Below, piece after piece: positions 31,668 through 42,738 of a stretch of 64,000 nucleotides of DNA. Location of the stretch: positions 2,170,001 through 2,234,000 of the forward strand of contig AP019416.1 of NCBI GenBank assembly GCA_004295565.1, in the 5' to 3' direction. A program made the position numbers and the translations under genes. A model generated the notes under the pieces. That model searched no databases. It had not been told where the DNA came from and saw nothing but the letters and a program-made list of their open reading frames with translations. Numbering within the stretch: the stretch's first letter is position 1; each line of letters opens with the position of its first letter. Source of the DNA: Vreelandella olivaria (lineage in GTDB: Bacteria > Pseudomonadota > Gammaproteobacteria > Pseudomonadales > Halomonadaceae).

Positions 31668-32489
31668 TTGGAAGCAGGACGAGAGCAAACGTCTCAGCCA
31701 TACGGCTTGGTAAGTCTAGTGGGCGCGGGCCCTGGTGATCCGGAGTTGTTAACGCTAAAAGCGTATAAACGCCTTCAGTCCGCTGAAGTGGTGCTTTACG
31801 ACCGCTTGGTTAGCGATGAAATTATCGCCTTTATACCCAGCGAGGCGCAGCGATTTTATGTGGGTAAAGCACGCTCGCTGCACAGCGTCCCCCAAGAGGG
31901 CATTAATCAAGCGCTTGTGAAGTGGGCTCACCAGGGTAAGCGCGTCGTGCGCTTGAAAGGCGGTGATCCGTTTATTTTTGGCCGAGGTGGAGAAGAGCTT
32001 GAGGCGTTGGTGGCGGCGCAAGTGAGCGTGGAAGTGATTCCAGGGGTGACCGCAGCCTCAGGCTGCGCCGCGTATGCAGGGATTCCCTTAACGCATCGCG
32101 ATCACGCCCAGTCGGTGCGTTTTGTCACCGGGCATTTGCAGCAGGGTGAGTGTGAACTTGACTGGGATGCGCTAGCGAGGCCCGGGCAAACCTTGGTGTT
32201 TTATATGGGCTTAGGCAGCGTGGAGGTGATTAGCCAAGCGCTGATGAAGCACGGTTTAGCGCCAGATACGCCGCTGGCGTTAATTGAGCAGGGGACAACC
32301 CGCCAACAGCTTACCCATGTAGGTACGCTGTCGGCACTGCCTGCTACTTTCTTGGCGGGCTACATTAAACCGCCTACGCTGCTAATAGTGGGTAGCGTTG
32401 TATCACTGCATACCACACTGGATTGGTTTAATGCGCATAATGGGGAGGCTTCAGGCTTCCATGAGGGAAAGCATCCACCTTCAACCTAA
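31668..32489 (+). CDS. cobA: Uroporphyrinogen-III C-methyltransferase
   Basis: An intact ORF of 273 residues with TTG start behind GAGGTGG. SUMT methylates uroporphyrinogen III twice with SAM to precorrin-2, feeding siroheme and cobalamin. 'VSLVGAGPGDPELLTLKAY', 'VVLYDRLVSDEI', 'VVRLKGGDPFIFGRGGEEL' and 'VIPGVTAASGCAAYAGIPLT' are the family signatures. It lacks the CysG dehydrogenase/ferrochelatase domain. The upstream 240 bases are AT-rich and hold inverted repeats. Confidence 0.94.
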   Translation: MEAGREQTSQPYGLVSLVGAGPGDPELLTLKAYKRLQSAEVVLYDRLVSDEIIAFIPSEAQRFYVGKARSLHSVPQEGINQALVKWAHQGKRVVRLKGGDPFIFGRGGEELEALVAAQVSVEVIPGVTAASGCAAYAGIPLTHRDHAQSVRFVTGHLQQGECELDWDALARPGQTLVFYMGLGSVEVISQALMKHGLAPDTPLALIEQGTTRQQLTHVGTLSALPATFLAGYIKPPTLLIVGSVVSLHTTLDWFNAHNGEASGFHEGKHPPST

Positions 32490-32679
32490 AGTAATAAACA
32501 TTCTGGCTTGTGTGGTAACGCTACGGCAACAATTATACACGAATTTGCAAACATACTGGCTAGATACAGCGAGCTGTGTATGCTGAAGGTGGAGATCATC
32601 CAAGGTTAGCGCATTAACTCACCTGCTTGATGACCGTTAGCTTGGACAAACGTTAGCTTAGACCATAGAGGAAAGCATA

Positions 32680-33851
32680 ATGTCGGAAGCAAACCACTCG
32701 GATCACCAGTCACCAGCCCACAAGCCAGAGCCGGCTAAAAAGTCGGATATGAAAACCCTATTTCAGGATAACCGGGTAAAAGCCATTGCCGGTATCGCCG
32801 CCATTGCGGTTATTTGGGCGATTATGGCCCAGTCAAATGCAGGCTCCCGCCAGGATCGCGTTGATAGTCTTGAAGAGCAGCTCGCCAGCGCTGAGCAAGA
32901 AAATAACCAAATGAGCCAGCGTATTAACGAAATCGAGGAAGCTGAAAGCAATTTAGCTGCCCTTCAGGAGGAGATGGCATCCCTGGAAGCGCAGCAGCAA
33001 GAAGCGAGTTCGTCGCTTGAAAGTGCTCAAGGTAACGTTAGTGATGTAGAGTCGCGTTTAGAAGAGCTTGAGTCTGAGCGTGCTGCGCTGGAAGAAGAAA
33101 TTGCCACCCTTAATGAGCAGGTAGCGACCGCTGAAAGTGAGATGAGCGCGCTGCGTGAAGAGCGCGAAGAGATCACGAGCACCCGGGATGAGGCGGAGAG
33201 CGCCCTCCAGCAAGTAGAGGAGGCGCGTTCTAGCGCTGAAGAAGCTCGCCAGGAGGCTGAGGCTGCCCGTCAGGAAGCTGAGCAGCAGCGTCAAGACGCG
33301 GTTGAAGAGCTGGGAGCCACTCAAGAAGAGTTATCTTCGCTTGAAGAACAGATTAGCCAGGCCAACGAACAGCTAAGCGGCTTGGAAGAAGAAATTTCGG
33401 CTGCTCAAAGCGAGCTTGATGAGCTAAAAATGAGCGTGACTCACTCACTAGCGAGCGTGATGAGCTGCAAAATGATGTTGATTCGTTAACGGCGCTACGC
33501 GAAGAGGAAGAGCAGAGTTTGAGTCAGGTGCGCGGTGAGCTGGATGACGTAATGGTCGCTCTGGATATGGGGCGCGAAGAAGTGGCCAGCGTCGAGAGTG
33601 ATATCGAGCAGCGTGAAAATCAACTGGAGCGTTTGGAGAGCCAGTTAAGCGAATGGCGCGATGAGCTGTCGACGTTAGACAGCCGTTTGGCCGATGCAGA
33701 AGAGTCGGCAGGTGAGGCTGCATCATCTTCACAAAGCAGTCCTGCTGAAGAAGGAGCTTCAGAAGGAAGCTCGTCAGAGGAGAGCTCTTCGAGTGAGAGT
33801 GCCAATGATAGCGATGGCGGCAGTGAAGAGTCGCAGCAAAACGCTGGTTAA
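32680..33851 (+). CDS. Membrane-anchored long coiled-coil protein, unknown function
   Basis: A short polar N-terminus is followed by one membrane helix (about residues 37-48, AIAGIAAIAVIWAIMAQ). About 280 residues of nearly continuous heptad coiled coil come next, with runs such as 'EEARQEAEAARQEAEQQRQD'. A Ser/Glu-rich low-complexity tail of about 45 residues ends at TAA 33849-33851. One break near 33435. Similarity to SMC-like or Lpp-type spacer proteins is only compositional. No enzyme domain is visible, and the family is not recognised. Confidence 0.7.
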
Positions 33852-33901
33852 TAAGAGGCTAGAAAGTAGGGCGGTTATGGATCTTTCGCGCCAGTAACCT
33901 A

Positions 33902-33940
33902 AGGGCGGATGTCGGAGAACCGGGATCCGCCCTCTTGTTG
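33902..33940 (+). terminator. Probable intrinsic terminator
   Basis: AGGGCGGAT and ATCCGCCCT form a 9-bp stem around a 14-base loop, followed by CTTGTTG. It lies after the coiled-coil gene and before mrp. The T tract is poor, so termination may be partial. Confidence 0.65.
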
Positions 33941-34025
33941 TAGGTTTATGATTGGGACTGTGAAGCGTATCATTCACTCAACGTTAATTTCAGAAAGTAA
34001 AAGCCTAAACGAGGAGTGCCATTGA

Positions 34026-34823
34026 ATGGATGGGGTTAAGCATATTATTGCAGTGGCATCGGGTAAGGGGGCGTGGGAAATCCACCGTCACCGTGAACCT
34101 GGCATTAGCGCTATCAGCACAGGGCTATCGAGTAGGCGTCCTGGATGCGGATATCTACGGGCCCAGTCAGGCACAGATGCTTGGTGTTAAAGAGGGCACG
34201 CGTCCCCAGGCGGCCAGTAATGACCGATTCCTGCCGCTCCAGGCCCATGGCATTCAGGCCATGTCGATGGCGTTTATGGTCAATACCCGCGAGCCGATGG
34301 TGTGGCGCGGGCCAATGGTGGTAGGCGCCTTCCAGCAGATGCTGACGCAAACCCAGTGGGACAATCTCGATTTTCTGTTGATCGACATGCCCCCAGGTAC
34401 CGGTGATATCCAGCTGACCCTGGCCCAGAAAGTACCGGTCGCTGGCGCGGTGATTGTGACCACCCCCAGGACATTGCGCTGTTAGATGCCCGTAAAGGAA
34501 TCGAAATGTTCCGTAAGGTTAATGTGCCGGTGCTTGGCGTGGTGGAGAATATGAGCCTCTACCACTGCGAAAATTGCGGTCATGAGGCGGCTATATTTGG
34601 CACCGGCGGTGGCGACAGCATTGCCGAAGAGTACGATACCCAAGTGCTTGGACGACTGCCGCTGACGCTCTCCATCCGAGAGTTAACGGATTCGGGACGC
34701 CCAAGCGTAGTGTCTGAACCTGAAGGCTCGGTGAGCCAAACCTTTGCGGCTATTGCCCAAAAAGTCGCTGAGGCGGTGAGTGCGAACCAAGGCGACGGCC
34801 CAACTATTTCCTTTAGTGAGTGA
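34026..34823 (+). CDS. mrp: Mrp/ApbC iron-sulfur cluster carrier ATPase
   Basis: A P-loop ATPase that carries Fe-S clusters to apoproteins. Mending a G run near 34070 gives VASGKGGVGKSTVTVNLALA, a deviant Walker A. 'VLDADIYGPSQAQMLG', 'LLIDMPPGTGDIQLTLAQ' and, after a break near 34472, 'ENMSLYHCENCGHEAAIFG' with the two cluster-binding Cys follow. About 265 residues. It lacks the N-terminal DUF59 domain of longer Mrp proteins, as many short forms do. It precedes dcd by 11 bases. Confidence 0.93.
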
Positions 34824-34834
34824 TAACGAAATAA

Positions 34835-35400
34835 ATGAGTATCAAATCTGATAATTGGATTCGTCGCATGGCCAAAAGCGACGCGATGATCGAGCCGTTT
34901 GAAGCCGAGCAAGTGCGCTATGTGAATGACCAGCGGGTGATCTCCTACGGCACGTCTAGCTATGGCTACGACGTGCGCTGCTCAGATGAATTTAAAGTCT
35001 TCACTAATATTCACTCAGCGATTGTCGACCCCAAAGCGTTCGATGCGAAAAGCTTTGTCGATATTAAAGGCGACGTCTGCATTATTCCGCCCAACTCTTT
35101 CGCACTGGCGCGCACGGTGGAGTACTTTCGTATTCCCCGTAACGTGCTGACTATTTGTTTGGGTAAATCCACCTACGCGCGCTGTGGCATTATTGTCAAC
35201 GTGACGCCGCTGGAGCCCGAGTGGAAGGCCACGTTACCCTGGAATTCTCTAATACCACCAATCTGCCAGCGAAAATCTATGCCCATGAGGGCGTCGCGCA
35301 GATGCTGTTCTTAGAGTCTGATGAAGTGTGCGAAACGTCGTATAAAGACCGCGGCGGCAAGTATATGGGCCAGCGCGGCGTTACTTTGCCGCGTACCTAG
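34835..35400 (+). CDS. dcd: dCTP deaminase
   Basis: Dcd converts dCTP to dUTP, the main source of dUMP for thymidylate. '[18 protein letters not shown]', '[12 protein letters not shown]', '[18 protein letters not shown]' and '[20 protein letters not shown]' are conserved; the last holds the catalytic Glu and Arg. A break near 35225 (G run, GAGTGG[G]AAGGC) leads into '[18 protein letters not shown]'. About 188 residues. The mrp-dcd order is common in gammaproteobacteria. A strong terminator follows. Confidence 0.96.
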
Positions 35401-35420
35401 TGATACAAGTGCATTGCTAC

Positions 35421-35457
35421 AAAAGCGCTTTACGGCAACACCGTAAAGCGCTTTTTT
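35421..35457 (+). terminator. Intrinsic (probably bidirectional) terminator dcd/purN
   Basis: AAAAGCGCTTTACGG and CCGTAAAGCGCTTTT form a perfect 15-bp stem with a CAACA loop and T runs on both strands. It lies between convergent dcd and purN. Confidence 0.95.
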
Positions 35458-35481
35458 AATGCTTATAGTGACGATGCCAGT

Positions 35482-36248
35482 CTAGCCCTGGGACTCTTCG
35501 TCGACTTCTTCATCAAGGTCTTCATCAAGTTCTTCTGCAGCGTCGGCATGGGAAAGCCGCATCCCATGTTCCGGCAGCAGATGGCCGTCCATCTTGGCGC
35601 CTTCGGCGCTGAACTGCAGCCGACCTTCCAAAACCACTGCACCGCGATCGGATAGATCAGATGTTCCCGGGCGCGAACCTTCTCTTGCAGCGTTTCCGCG
35701 CTGTCGTCACTGGTCACCAGTAGTTCTGCTTGCAGTACCACCGGGCCACCGTCCAGCTCTTCGGTCACAAAGTGAACGCTACAACCATGGCTGGCAACCC
35801 CGTCTGCCAGCGCACGGGCGTGAGTGTTGAGCCCTTGATAAGCTGGTAGCAGCGAAGGATGGATATTCAGCATCCGGCCCAGGAAGCGCTGCACAAAGCG
35901 AGGCGTCAAAATGCGCATAAAGCCTGCCAGTACAATCAGATCCGGCTCGTGGCGCTCAATGACTTTGATCAAGGCGCCATCGTAGGCTTCGCGGCTATCG
36001 TACTCACGATGGGGTAACGCAACCGCTTCTATGCCCGCTTCATGGGCGCGCTTCAAGCCATAAGCGTCAGCGATATTGGAAATCACCGCGACAATCTCAC
36101 CACCACCTAAACGGTCGTGGGACTGAGCATCAATCAGCGCCTGCAGGTTGCTACCACTGCCTGAGATAAGTACCACAATGCGGCGCGCACCGAGGGGCTC
36201 CGGCGTGACGTCTTTAATGGTATCGCTCTGGTAGTCCGTATTGGTCAT
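35482..36248 (-). CDS. purN: Phosphoribosylglycinamide formyltransferase
   Basis: PurN uses 10-formyltetrahydrofolate to formylate GAR. '[19 protein letters not shown]' is the nucleotide-phosphate loop; '[15 protein letters not shown]' (catalytic Asn and His) and '[16 protein letters not shown]' (catalytic Asp) are complete. A break near 35640 leads to an acidic tail ending EEVDEESQG at 35482. An unmended frame runs on to 35463. ATG 36248 overlaps the purM stop by four bases. Confidence 0.95.
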
Positions 36249-37312
36249 GCCGAGAGGTTCTCCAGAATAACGGCGTCCCCTTGGCGCGCAACGATCTGGC
36301 CCAGACGATAAACGGTCTCGCCCTCGGCTTGCAGATGAGCCACCGCCTGCTCTGCCTGATGTTGCGGCACTACAACGACCATGCCAATACCGCAATTGAG
36401 CACGCGGTGCATTTCGGTTTCATTCACGATGCCGTTGGCCTGCAGCCAATCAAACACCGCGGGGCGCTGCCAGCTGGCAATATCGATATGCGCAGCGAGG
36501 TTGTCGGGCAGCACGCGGGGAATGTTTTCCAACAAGCCGCCGCCGGTGATGTGCGATAATGCGTGCACGGCAATTTCGCTGCCGCGCATTAAGGAGAGCA
36601 GTGATTTAACGTAGATGCGCGTAGGTGCCATCAGCGCATCGCCGAGGGTTTTACCGTCGATGTTGGTCTCTAACGACGCGTTGCTGACCTCGAGTATTTT
36701 ACGAATCAGCGAGTAACCGTTTGAGTGCGGCCCGGACGAAGCAAGCCCCAAGATAACATCGCCTTCGGCCACTTTGCTGCCATCTAAAATGTCCGCTTTC
36801 TCGACCACACCTACGCAAAAACCCGCTAAATCGTAGTCGCTGCCTTCGTACATGCCCGGCATTTCGGCGGTTTCTCCGCCTACCAGGGCACAGCCAGCCA
36901 GTTCGCAACCAGCGCCAATGCCGGTGACAACGTCAGCAGCAATATCCACATCGAGCTTACCCGTGGCATAGTAGTCAAGAAACAGTAGCGGCTCCGCGCC
37001 GGCCACGATGAGGTCATTGACACACATGGCGACCAAATCAATGCCAATGGTGTCGTGTTTACCAAGATCCATTGCCAGACGCAGCTTGGTGCCGACACCA
37101 TCGGTACCCGAGACAAGCACGGGCTGCCGATAGCCTGCGGGGATCTCGCATAGCGCGCCGAAACCGCCAAGTCCACCCATGACTTCCGGGCGCGTAGTGC
37201 GTTTGGCAACGTGTTTAATGCGGTCAACTAAGGCGTTACCGGCATCAATATCGACGCCTGCGTCCTTGTAGCTGAGGGAAGGAGTAGCCGAAGAAGAGGG
37301 GGTCTCGGTCAT
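36245..37312 (-). CDS. purM: Phosphoribosylaminoimidazole synthetase
   Basis: PurM closes the imidazole ring of AIR with ATP. ATG 37312 gives [20 protein letters not shown]; the longer upstream frame is not expected. '[18 protein letters not shown]' and '[20 protein letters not shown]' and '[16 protein letters not shown]' are signatures. 355 residues, intact, and translationally coupled to purN, the usual purMN operon. Confidence 0.97.
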   Translation of the reverse strand: MTETPSSSATPSLSYKDAGVDIDAGNALVDRIKHVAKRTTRPEVMGGLGGFGALCEIPAGYRQPVLVSGTDGVGTKLRLAMDLGKHDTIGIDLVAMCVNDLIVAGAEPLLFLDYYATGKLDVDIAADVVTGIGAGCELAGCALVGGETAEMPGMYEGSDYDLAGFCVGVVEKADILDGSKVAEGDVILGLASSGPHSNGYSLIRKILEVSNASLETNIDGKTLGDALMAPTRIYVKSLLSLMRGSEIAVHALSHITGGGLLENIPRVLPDNLAAHIDIASWQRPAVFDWLQANGIVNETEMHRVLNCGIGMVVVVPQHQAEQAVAHLQAEGETVYRLGQIVARQGDAVILENLSA

Positions 37313-37630
37313 GACAGATCCTGTGAAGCAAATAGCGGTGCTGGTAGTGCTGGCGACTTGGCCAGTGCTAGACGATAACTGGAGCGGATTGTAACACTCA
37401 GCGGCGCAGGTCGCACCGCTGTCGCGCATGATGAAAAGCATACGAGCGACTTTCGCTCATTTGCGGCATAGTAGTGGCGTGGTAAAAACAGTAGCAACGA
37501 GTGAAAGGATAAGTGAACGGATAGTAGTGGTGAGTGAGCGTTAAGTGTGATCAGTAGAATGTGTCGCGATAAGTGCAATAGTAACGATAAGTGCAAATAA
37601 GCGGATTAAATTCACGTTTGAGAGGGATCT
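37313..37630. other. Intergenic region purM/perM with GATAAGTG repeats
   Basis: A 318-base gap between divergent purM and perM. It holds three copies of GATAAGTG on the plus strand, at 37508, 37568 and 37586; the last two are within a longer CGATAAGTGCAA repeat. No convincing gene is seen. Promoters for both genes should lie here. Confidence 0.5.
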
Positions 37631-38782
37631 ATGCGGAATTCTTGGTGGGGTGTCCTATTTTTGGTGGTAATAGGCGGGTTAATTTATTTGTTAGACGCGG
37701 TTCTGATGCCTTTTATTGCTGGGATGATTCTCGCTTACTTAGCTGATCCGCTGGCTAACCGTTTTCAGCGCTGGGGCATGAACCGACCCTTCGCGGTAAG
37801 CAGCGTGTTTTTAGTACTGCTGGTCGTCCTCGTGGCGAGTCTGTTGATCTTGATACCGCTGCTTGTCCAACAGCTTAAACAGCTGGGCGAAGCTATCCCG
37901 GGTATCTTCAATTGGGTAGAAAACAGACTCGCACCGCAGGTGCAAGAGTGGACCGGTTATGACTTAACCGCGGAATTGACCAACGCACGGGAGACGCTGG
38001 TCGAAAACTGGCGCGATGCGGGCGGCTACTTAGCCCAGGTGTTAGGGCAAATTGGCCGCTCAGGTATGGCGTTTGCGTCATGGATTACCTACGTGGCACT
38101 GATTCCTGTGGTTACTTTCTATCTGCTGTTGGACTGGAATCGCTTACTGGCCAATATTGCTAACCTCGTGCCTCGCCAGTGGGCAGACGACACCTTTCGG
38201 TTGGCGCACCGTTGCGATGAAGTACTGTCTTCGTTTTTACGTGGTCAACTGCTGGTGATGCTCTGCTTGGGGATTATTTATGCGGTGGGCTTAACGCTGA
38301 TGGGGCTTAATTTTGGCCTATTGATCGGCTTTGTCTCCGGGTTGGTCAGTATTGTTCCGTTCTTGGGCTTTATTGTTGGCTTGGTGATTGCCCTGGTTGT
38401 CGCCCTATTCCAATACGCCACTTGGTGGGCGGTGCTGGGCGTCATCATCGTGTTTAGTGTCGGTCAGATGGCTGAGAGCGTAGTTCTGCAGCCTAAGCTA
38501 TTGGGGGATAAGATTGGCCTGCACCCGGTCGCGGTTATATTCGCCGTGCTGGCCGGTGGTAACCTGTTTGGCCTAACCGGCGTGTTGTTGGCGCTGCCTG
38601 TTGCTGCGGTAATCCTGGTGCTGCTGAAAGAAGTGAAAGTTCGTTATCAGCATAGCGAACTGTACGATGAAAATAATACCGACAAGCATGCCCCAATCAT
38701 TGAGGTGAGTTCTGCTGAGTTTGGGCGTGATGCCCTCAGTCGTGATGGAAATAGCCGTAAAGATCAAGGGGAGTCGTCATGA
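37631..38782 (+). CDS. perM: PerM-like AI-2E family transporter
   Basis: An intact ORF of 383 residues with about eight membrane helices. 'LMPFIAGMILAYLADPLANR', 'LIPVVTFYLLLDWNRLL' and 'GNLFGLTGVLLALPVAAVIL' are conserved in the family named after the autoinducer-2 exporter. The physiological substrate is uncertain. The C-terminal 50 residues are cytoplasmic. ATG 37631 is followed by the typical hydrophobic start. Its stop overlaps the hda start, as in many Pseudomonas and related genomes. Confidence 0.93.
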   Translation: MRNSWWGVLFLVVIGGLIYLLDAVLMPFIAGMILAYLADPLANRFQRWGMNRPFAVSSVFLVLLVVLVASLLILIPLLVQQLKQLGEAIPGIFNWVENRLAPQVQEWTGYDLTAELTNARETLVENWRDAGGYLAQVLGQIGRSGMAFASWITYVALIPVVTFYLLLDWNRLLANIANLVPRQWADDTFRLAHRCDEVLSSFLRGQLLVMLCLGIIYAVGLTLMGLNFGLLIGFVSGLVSIVPFLGFIVGLVIALVVALFQYATWWAVLGVIIVFSVGQMAESVVLQPKLLGDKIGLHPVAVIFAVLAGGNLFGLTGVLLALPVAAVILVLLKEVKVRYQHSELYDENNTDKHAPIIEVSSAEFGRDALSRDGNSRKDQGESS

Positions 38783-39484
38783 GCCGAATACCGGCACAGC
38801 TTCCTTTGGGAATTGGCCTGCGCGATGACGCAACCTTTGATAACTACTATGTGGCGCGTTCGAACACGCCGCTGGTTGAGCACCTTACTCAGCAGCTTAC
38901 CCCTGAGGGTGAGCAGTTTCTCTATCTGTGGGGTGCGCCAGGGTAGGGCGTAGCCACCTGCTTCAGGCGGCGTGCCATGCGGCGTCCGATGCAGATAAGC
39001 GAGCGCTTTACTTGCCACTGTATGATTTGGGCCACTTTCCGCCGTTAATGCTGGAAGACATCGAACGCCTGGATATTGTCGCCATTGATGACCTGGAGTG
39101 TGTGATTGGCCGCAAGCGCTGGGAAGAGGCGCTGTTTCACGCTTTTAACCGGCTAAGAGATGCGGGCAAGAAATTAGTGATTGCAGCCAGTGCCTCCCCA
39201 CGCCAGCTCAACGTGGTGCTGCCGGACTTGGCTTCCCGCCTGACCTGGGGGTAACGTTTCATGTTCACCCCTTGGAAGATGATGACGAGCGTTTAGCCGC
39301 GCTAAAGCTGCGCGCCAGTGTCAGAGGGATGCAACTGCCTGATGACGTTGGGCGCTATATTCTGCATCGTGGCCCTCGGGAGCTAGGCGAACTCTGCCGC
39401 GCGGTGGAAACCCTGGATAAGGCATCGTTATCAGCCAAGCGTAAATTGACGATTCCGTTTGTGAAATCCGCTCTCGGTTGGTGA
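38779..39484 (+). CDS. hda: DnaA regulatory inactivator Hda
   Basis: Hda, a DnaA-like AAA+ protein, stimulates hydrolysis of ATP-DnaA at the sliding clamp. It reads 'RIPAQLPLGIGLRDDATFDN' (start with the QLPL clamp-binding motif), 'LYLWGAPG', break near 38945, 'GRSHLLQAACHAA', 'LDIVAIDDLECVIGRKRWEE' and 'RLRDAGKKLVIAASASPRQL'. A second break lies near 39250, and 'LELAR...'-like sensor regions end with 'RELGELCRAVETLDKAS'. About 235 residues. It overlaps perM by four bases. Confidence 0.94.
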
Positions 39485-39519
39485 ATCTGCGGGTCTAAAA
39501 TGCTAAGGGCAACGAGACC

Positions 39520-39557
39520 AAAACGCCCCTGTCAGCGAGAGCCGACAGGGGCGTTTT
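39520..39557. terminator. Bidirectional terminator hda/phasin
   Basis: AAAACGCCCCTGTC and GACAGGGGCGTTTT form a perfect 14-bp stem around a ten-base loop, with A and T flanks giving a U tract on either strand. It lies between convergent hda and the phasin gene. Confidence 0.92.
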
Positions 39558-39595
39558 ATAAAACATGCTTACTCGCTTAGTGCTTCAATAAGCGA

Positions 39596-39969
39596 TTAAG
39601 CAGTTTTGCTCAACTTGCTGGCAGCAGTTTGCGCCTGCTTAACGTTGTCTTCGGTAATTTTCTGGCTTTTCTGGATAAAGTCCTGCTGCAGAGAGACGAC
39701 TTTATCGGTATCGCCCTTAACGCGCTCAGCCAGCTCTTTAGCCACTTTTGCTGACCTTCCATATAGCTGCGCAGGCCTTCTGCATCTTTCACGTCCATCA
39801 TTTGACGCATTTGCGCGATGCCGGTATCAACGTAGGCTTTGCTGGCATCCATCTGAGCGTTGATCATTTTTTCGCTGTAATCGATGCTCAGCGCCATGTA
39901 GGCGCGTACTGGCGCCATAAACATGTTGTCAAACTGCTGAGTCATTTCGTTAGTATTTAATGTACGCAT
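39596..39969 (-). CDS. Phasin-family PHA granule protein
   Basis: ATG 39969 is chosen because GGAGG lies eight bases upstream; ATG 39975 would be too close. 'FMAPVRAYMALSIDYSEKMI' and 'MDVKDAEGLRSYMEGQQ' belong to the amphipathic phasin fold, and after a break near 39755 the protein ends 'DNVKQAQTAASKLSKTA'. About 124 residues, no membrane helix. Phasins coat polyhydroxyalkanoate granules, which Halomonas makes in quantity. Confidence 0.82.
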
Positions 39970-40258
39970 CGTCATACCCTCCTGGGTTTAGTCTTGCACA
40001 AGCAGCTATCCAGAGGTTGGCGCTGCTGATTGAATGAGTAGCTTATTAAGCTATCTTGCGTTGCAGCATAGCAACTGTTTTTGTGCAGTGCAACATTTGG
40101 TTTTTGGCATTTAATATCCGCAGGGCAAGCGTATGTTTACCCGCATGCGCTAACCAGCTAGCTTGAAGGTAGAGAGTGTGGCTTTAGCCAGCGAACGATA
40201 GATCGGTTATGCGCTCAGATAGGTATCACTGTTAATTTCACTGTTGGGAGTAAGAGCA

Positions 40259-41634
40259 ATGGCAACACGGATAGAACGCGATAGCATGGGCGAATTGGAA
40301 GTGCCCTCTGAAGCCCTATATGGCGCCCAAACTCAGCGGGCAATCAATAATTTCCCTGTCTCTCATTCGCCTATGCCGTCAGCCTTTATCCATGCAGTCG
40401 CGCGTATCAAGCTAGCGGCAGCCCGGGCTAATCAAACCCTGGGAGGGCTTGATAGCGCGCGTGGGGAGGCGATTCAAAAGCGGCTCGCGAGGTGTTAACA
40501 GGTAAGCATGATCAGCACTTTCCTATCGACGTGTTCCAAACCGGTTCAGGCACCTCCACCAATATGAACGTCAATGAAGTGTTGGCGACCCTGGCAAGCC
40601 GGGAAGGCGTTGAGGTGACGCCGAACGATCACGTCAATATGGGGCAGTCCAGCAATGACGTGATTCCCACGGCCATCCATCTGTCGGCTGCTATCGCCGT
40701 GCATGAATCGCTGCGTCCAGCCCTCGTTCACCTGCGCAGCACTATCGACCAGCGCGCCAGTGAGCTAAGCCATGTGGTAAAAACCGGCCGTACCCATCTC
40801 ATGGATGCCATGCCGCTGCGTATGGATCAAGAGCTGGGCGCCTGGTCGAGCCAGTTAGGCCAAGCCATTGAGCGCATTGATAGCGCCATGAAACGGCTGT
40901 GCCGATTAGCTCAAGGTGGAACTGCGGTTGGCACCGGCATTAACGCTCCTATCGGTTTTGCTGAACAGGTCGCCCAAGAGCTGAGCGAGCAGACGGGGTT
41001 GATGTTCACTCCTAATGACAGCTTCTTTGCCAGCCTCTCTTCCCAGGATGCCGCGGTAGAGCTTTCCGGCCAGTTGAAAGGCTTGGCCTGCGTGATTATG
41101 AAAATTGCCAACGATCTGCGCTGGATGAACTCAGGTCCGCTGGCGGGGCTGGGGGAGATCGAGCTGGAGGCGTTACAGCCCGGCAGTTCAATCATGCCGG
41201 GGAAGGTGAACCCCGTGATTCCTGAGTCAGCCGCCCAGGCTGCCGCGCAGGTCATCGGTCTGGATAGTGCGATCACCGTCGCAGGGCAGAGCGGCAACTT
41301 CCAGCTAAATGTGATGTTGCCCCTGGTGGCTTCCAATTTGCTTACGTCAATCAGCTTGATGAGTAATACCGCACGGCTGCTGGCTGATCGTGCGATTGCC
41401 ACTTTCAAGGTGCGTGAAGATAACCTGAAAGGGCCATTGGCCAGAAATCCGATCTTGGTGACGGCGTTAAATGGCGCTATTGGCTACAACGCCGCCGCGG
41501 CAATTGCCAAAGAGGCTTACCAGGCGGGGCGGCCGATTATTGATGTGGCCGAGGAGAAAACGGATCTTGACCGGGAAACGCTTGAGCGGCTGCTGGATCC
41601 CGCCGCGTTAACTCAGGGAGGCATCCCTGAGTAA
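40259..41634 (+). CDS. fumC: Class II fumarate hydratase
   Basis: FumC interconverts fumarate and malate without an iron-sulfur cluster. ATG 40259 follows GGGAG. 'DSMGELEVPSEALYGAQTQR', 'QTGSGTSTNMNVNEV', 'VNMGQSSNDVIPTAIH' and 'GSSIMPGKVNPVIPE' are fumarase/aspartase signatures, with the catalytic Ser in the last loop. One break near 40490. About 458 residues. It stands alone between phasin and the EEP gene. Confidence 0.95.
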
Positions 41635-41667
41635 CACCTTTAAGCAGCGTTAAGGTTGGCTTGTCGT

Positions 41668-42738
41668 TCAGGTTTCCTGCCGCTCGGTTTTGCCTTCCTG
41701 AATTGTTTCGCTGGCTTCACCGCGCTCCTCGGCATCCGCTTCGGGCGTCTCATGCTCGTCTTGGCGCGAGGGGCGGTAGCAAAAGGTGGCCAGTATCGGA
41801 AAGTGGTCGGAGCCGAAGTAGTTCAGTCGCTGCATACCAACCAAGGTGAAGTGCTCGGTCACGAAGATATGATCCAGGGGCCAGCGCAACATGGGATATT
41901 TGGCGTGGAAGGTGCTGAATAAACCTCGTCCACGGCGTGGGTCGAGCATGCCGCCCACGCGGCAAAAAAAGCCGAGTAGTGCGTGACCAGGCCACATCGT
42001 TCAGATCCCCGGCGACCAGGGTTGCCCGGGGATCTTTGTGGATCTGTTTGCCCACTAACAGCAGCTCAGCATCCCGCCATAAAGATTTTTCGCTCTCACT
42101 GGGGGCCGGTGGCCGTGGGTGGAGTGCGTAAAACGAATGCTATCGCCGTTAGCAAGCGTTACTCGGGTATGAATAGACGGAATGTCGTCCTGTATTAGCC
42201 ACTTAACGGACGTATCGGTAAGTTCCAGGTGCGAGTAGAGGTGCATACCGTAAAGGTTGTCGAGCGGGATCTTGACGCTGTGTGGCCACTGCTCTGCGAG
42301 GGCAGGATCCAGTTGATCCTGCCACCACTGGTCTGACTCCAGGGTCAGTACAATGTCCGGCTGATGCTGTTTGATCATATCGATCAGCGCCTGAGCCTGC
42401 CGATTCGGGGTTAGCACGTTGGCGATCAGCAGCGTTATCCGTTTATCAGAATCGTTGCTTTCCGCTGTTTTAACCTGAACGGGCCAGAGTGGCGTCCAGG
42501 GTAGAATGTAGTAAAGCTGGAACAGTAAAGTGATGCCCGAGGCAAGCAGAGCTACCCATAGCCAGGGGCCGGGCTCAACGAAGATAACGGCTAATAGCCA
42601 GGTGATTAAGGCTAGGAAAGCAATCTGCAGGCGTGGAAATTCAAAACTGCGAATCCACCACCAGTGTAAATGTATGCGTGCTATCAGCGTCGCTAATAAC
42701 AGCACGATCGCTATGCTTCCTAGCAAAATACCCAGCAT
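41668..42738 (-). CDS. Membrane-anchored endonuclease/exonuclease/phosphatase (EEP) protein
   Basis: Three N-terminal membrane helices (residues 1-20, 36-54, 60-80) precede an EEP domain: '[19 protein letters not shown]', '[17 protein letters not shown]' (catalytic Glu), '[12 protein letters not shown]' (Asp/Asn) and '[15 protein letters not shown]' (Asp-His). Breaks lie near 42095 and 41985. About 356 residues ending in a polar Glu-rich tail. Substrate may be phosphodiester lipids or nucleic acid at the membrane; it is not predictable. Confidence 0.85.
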
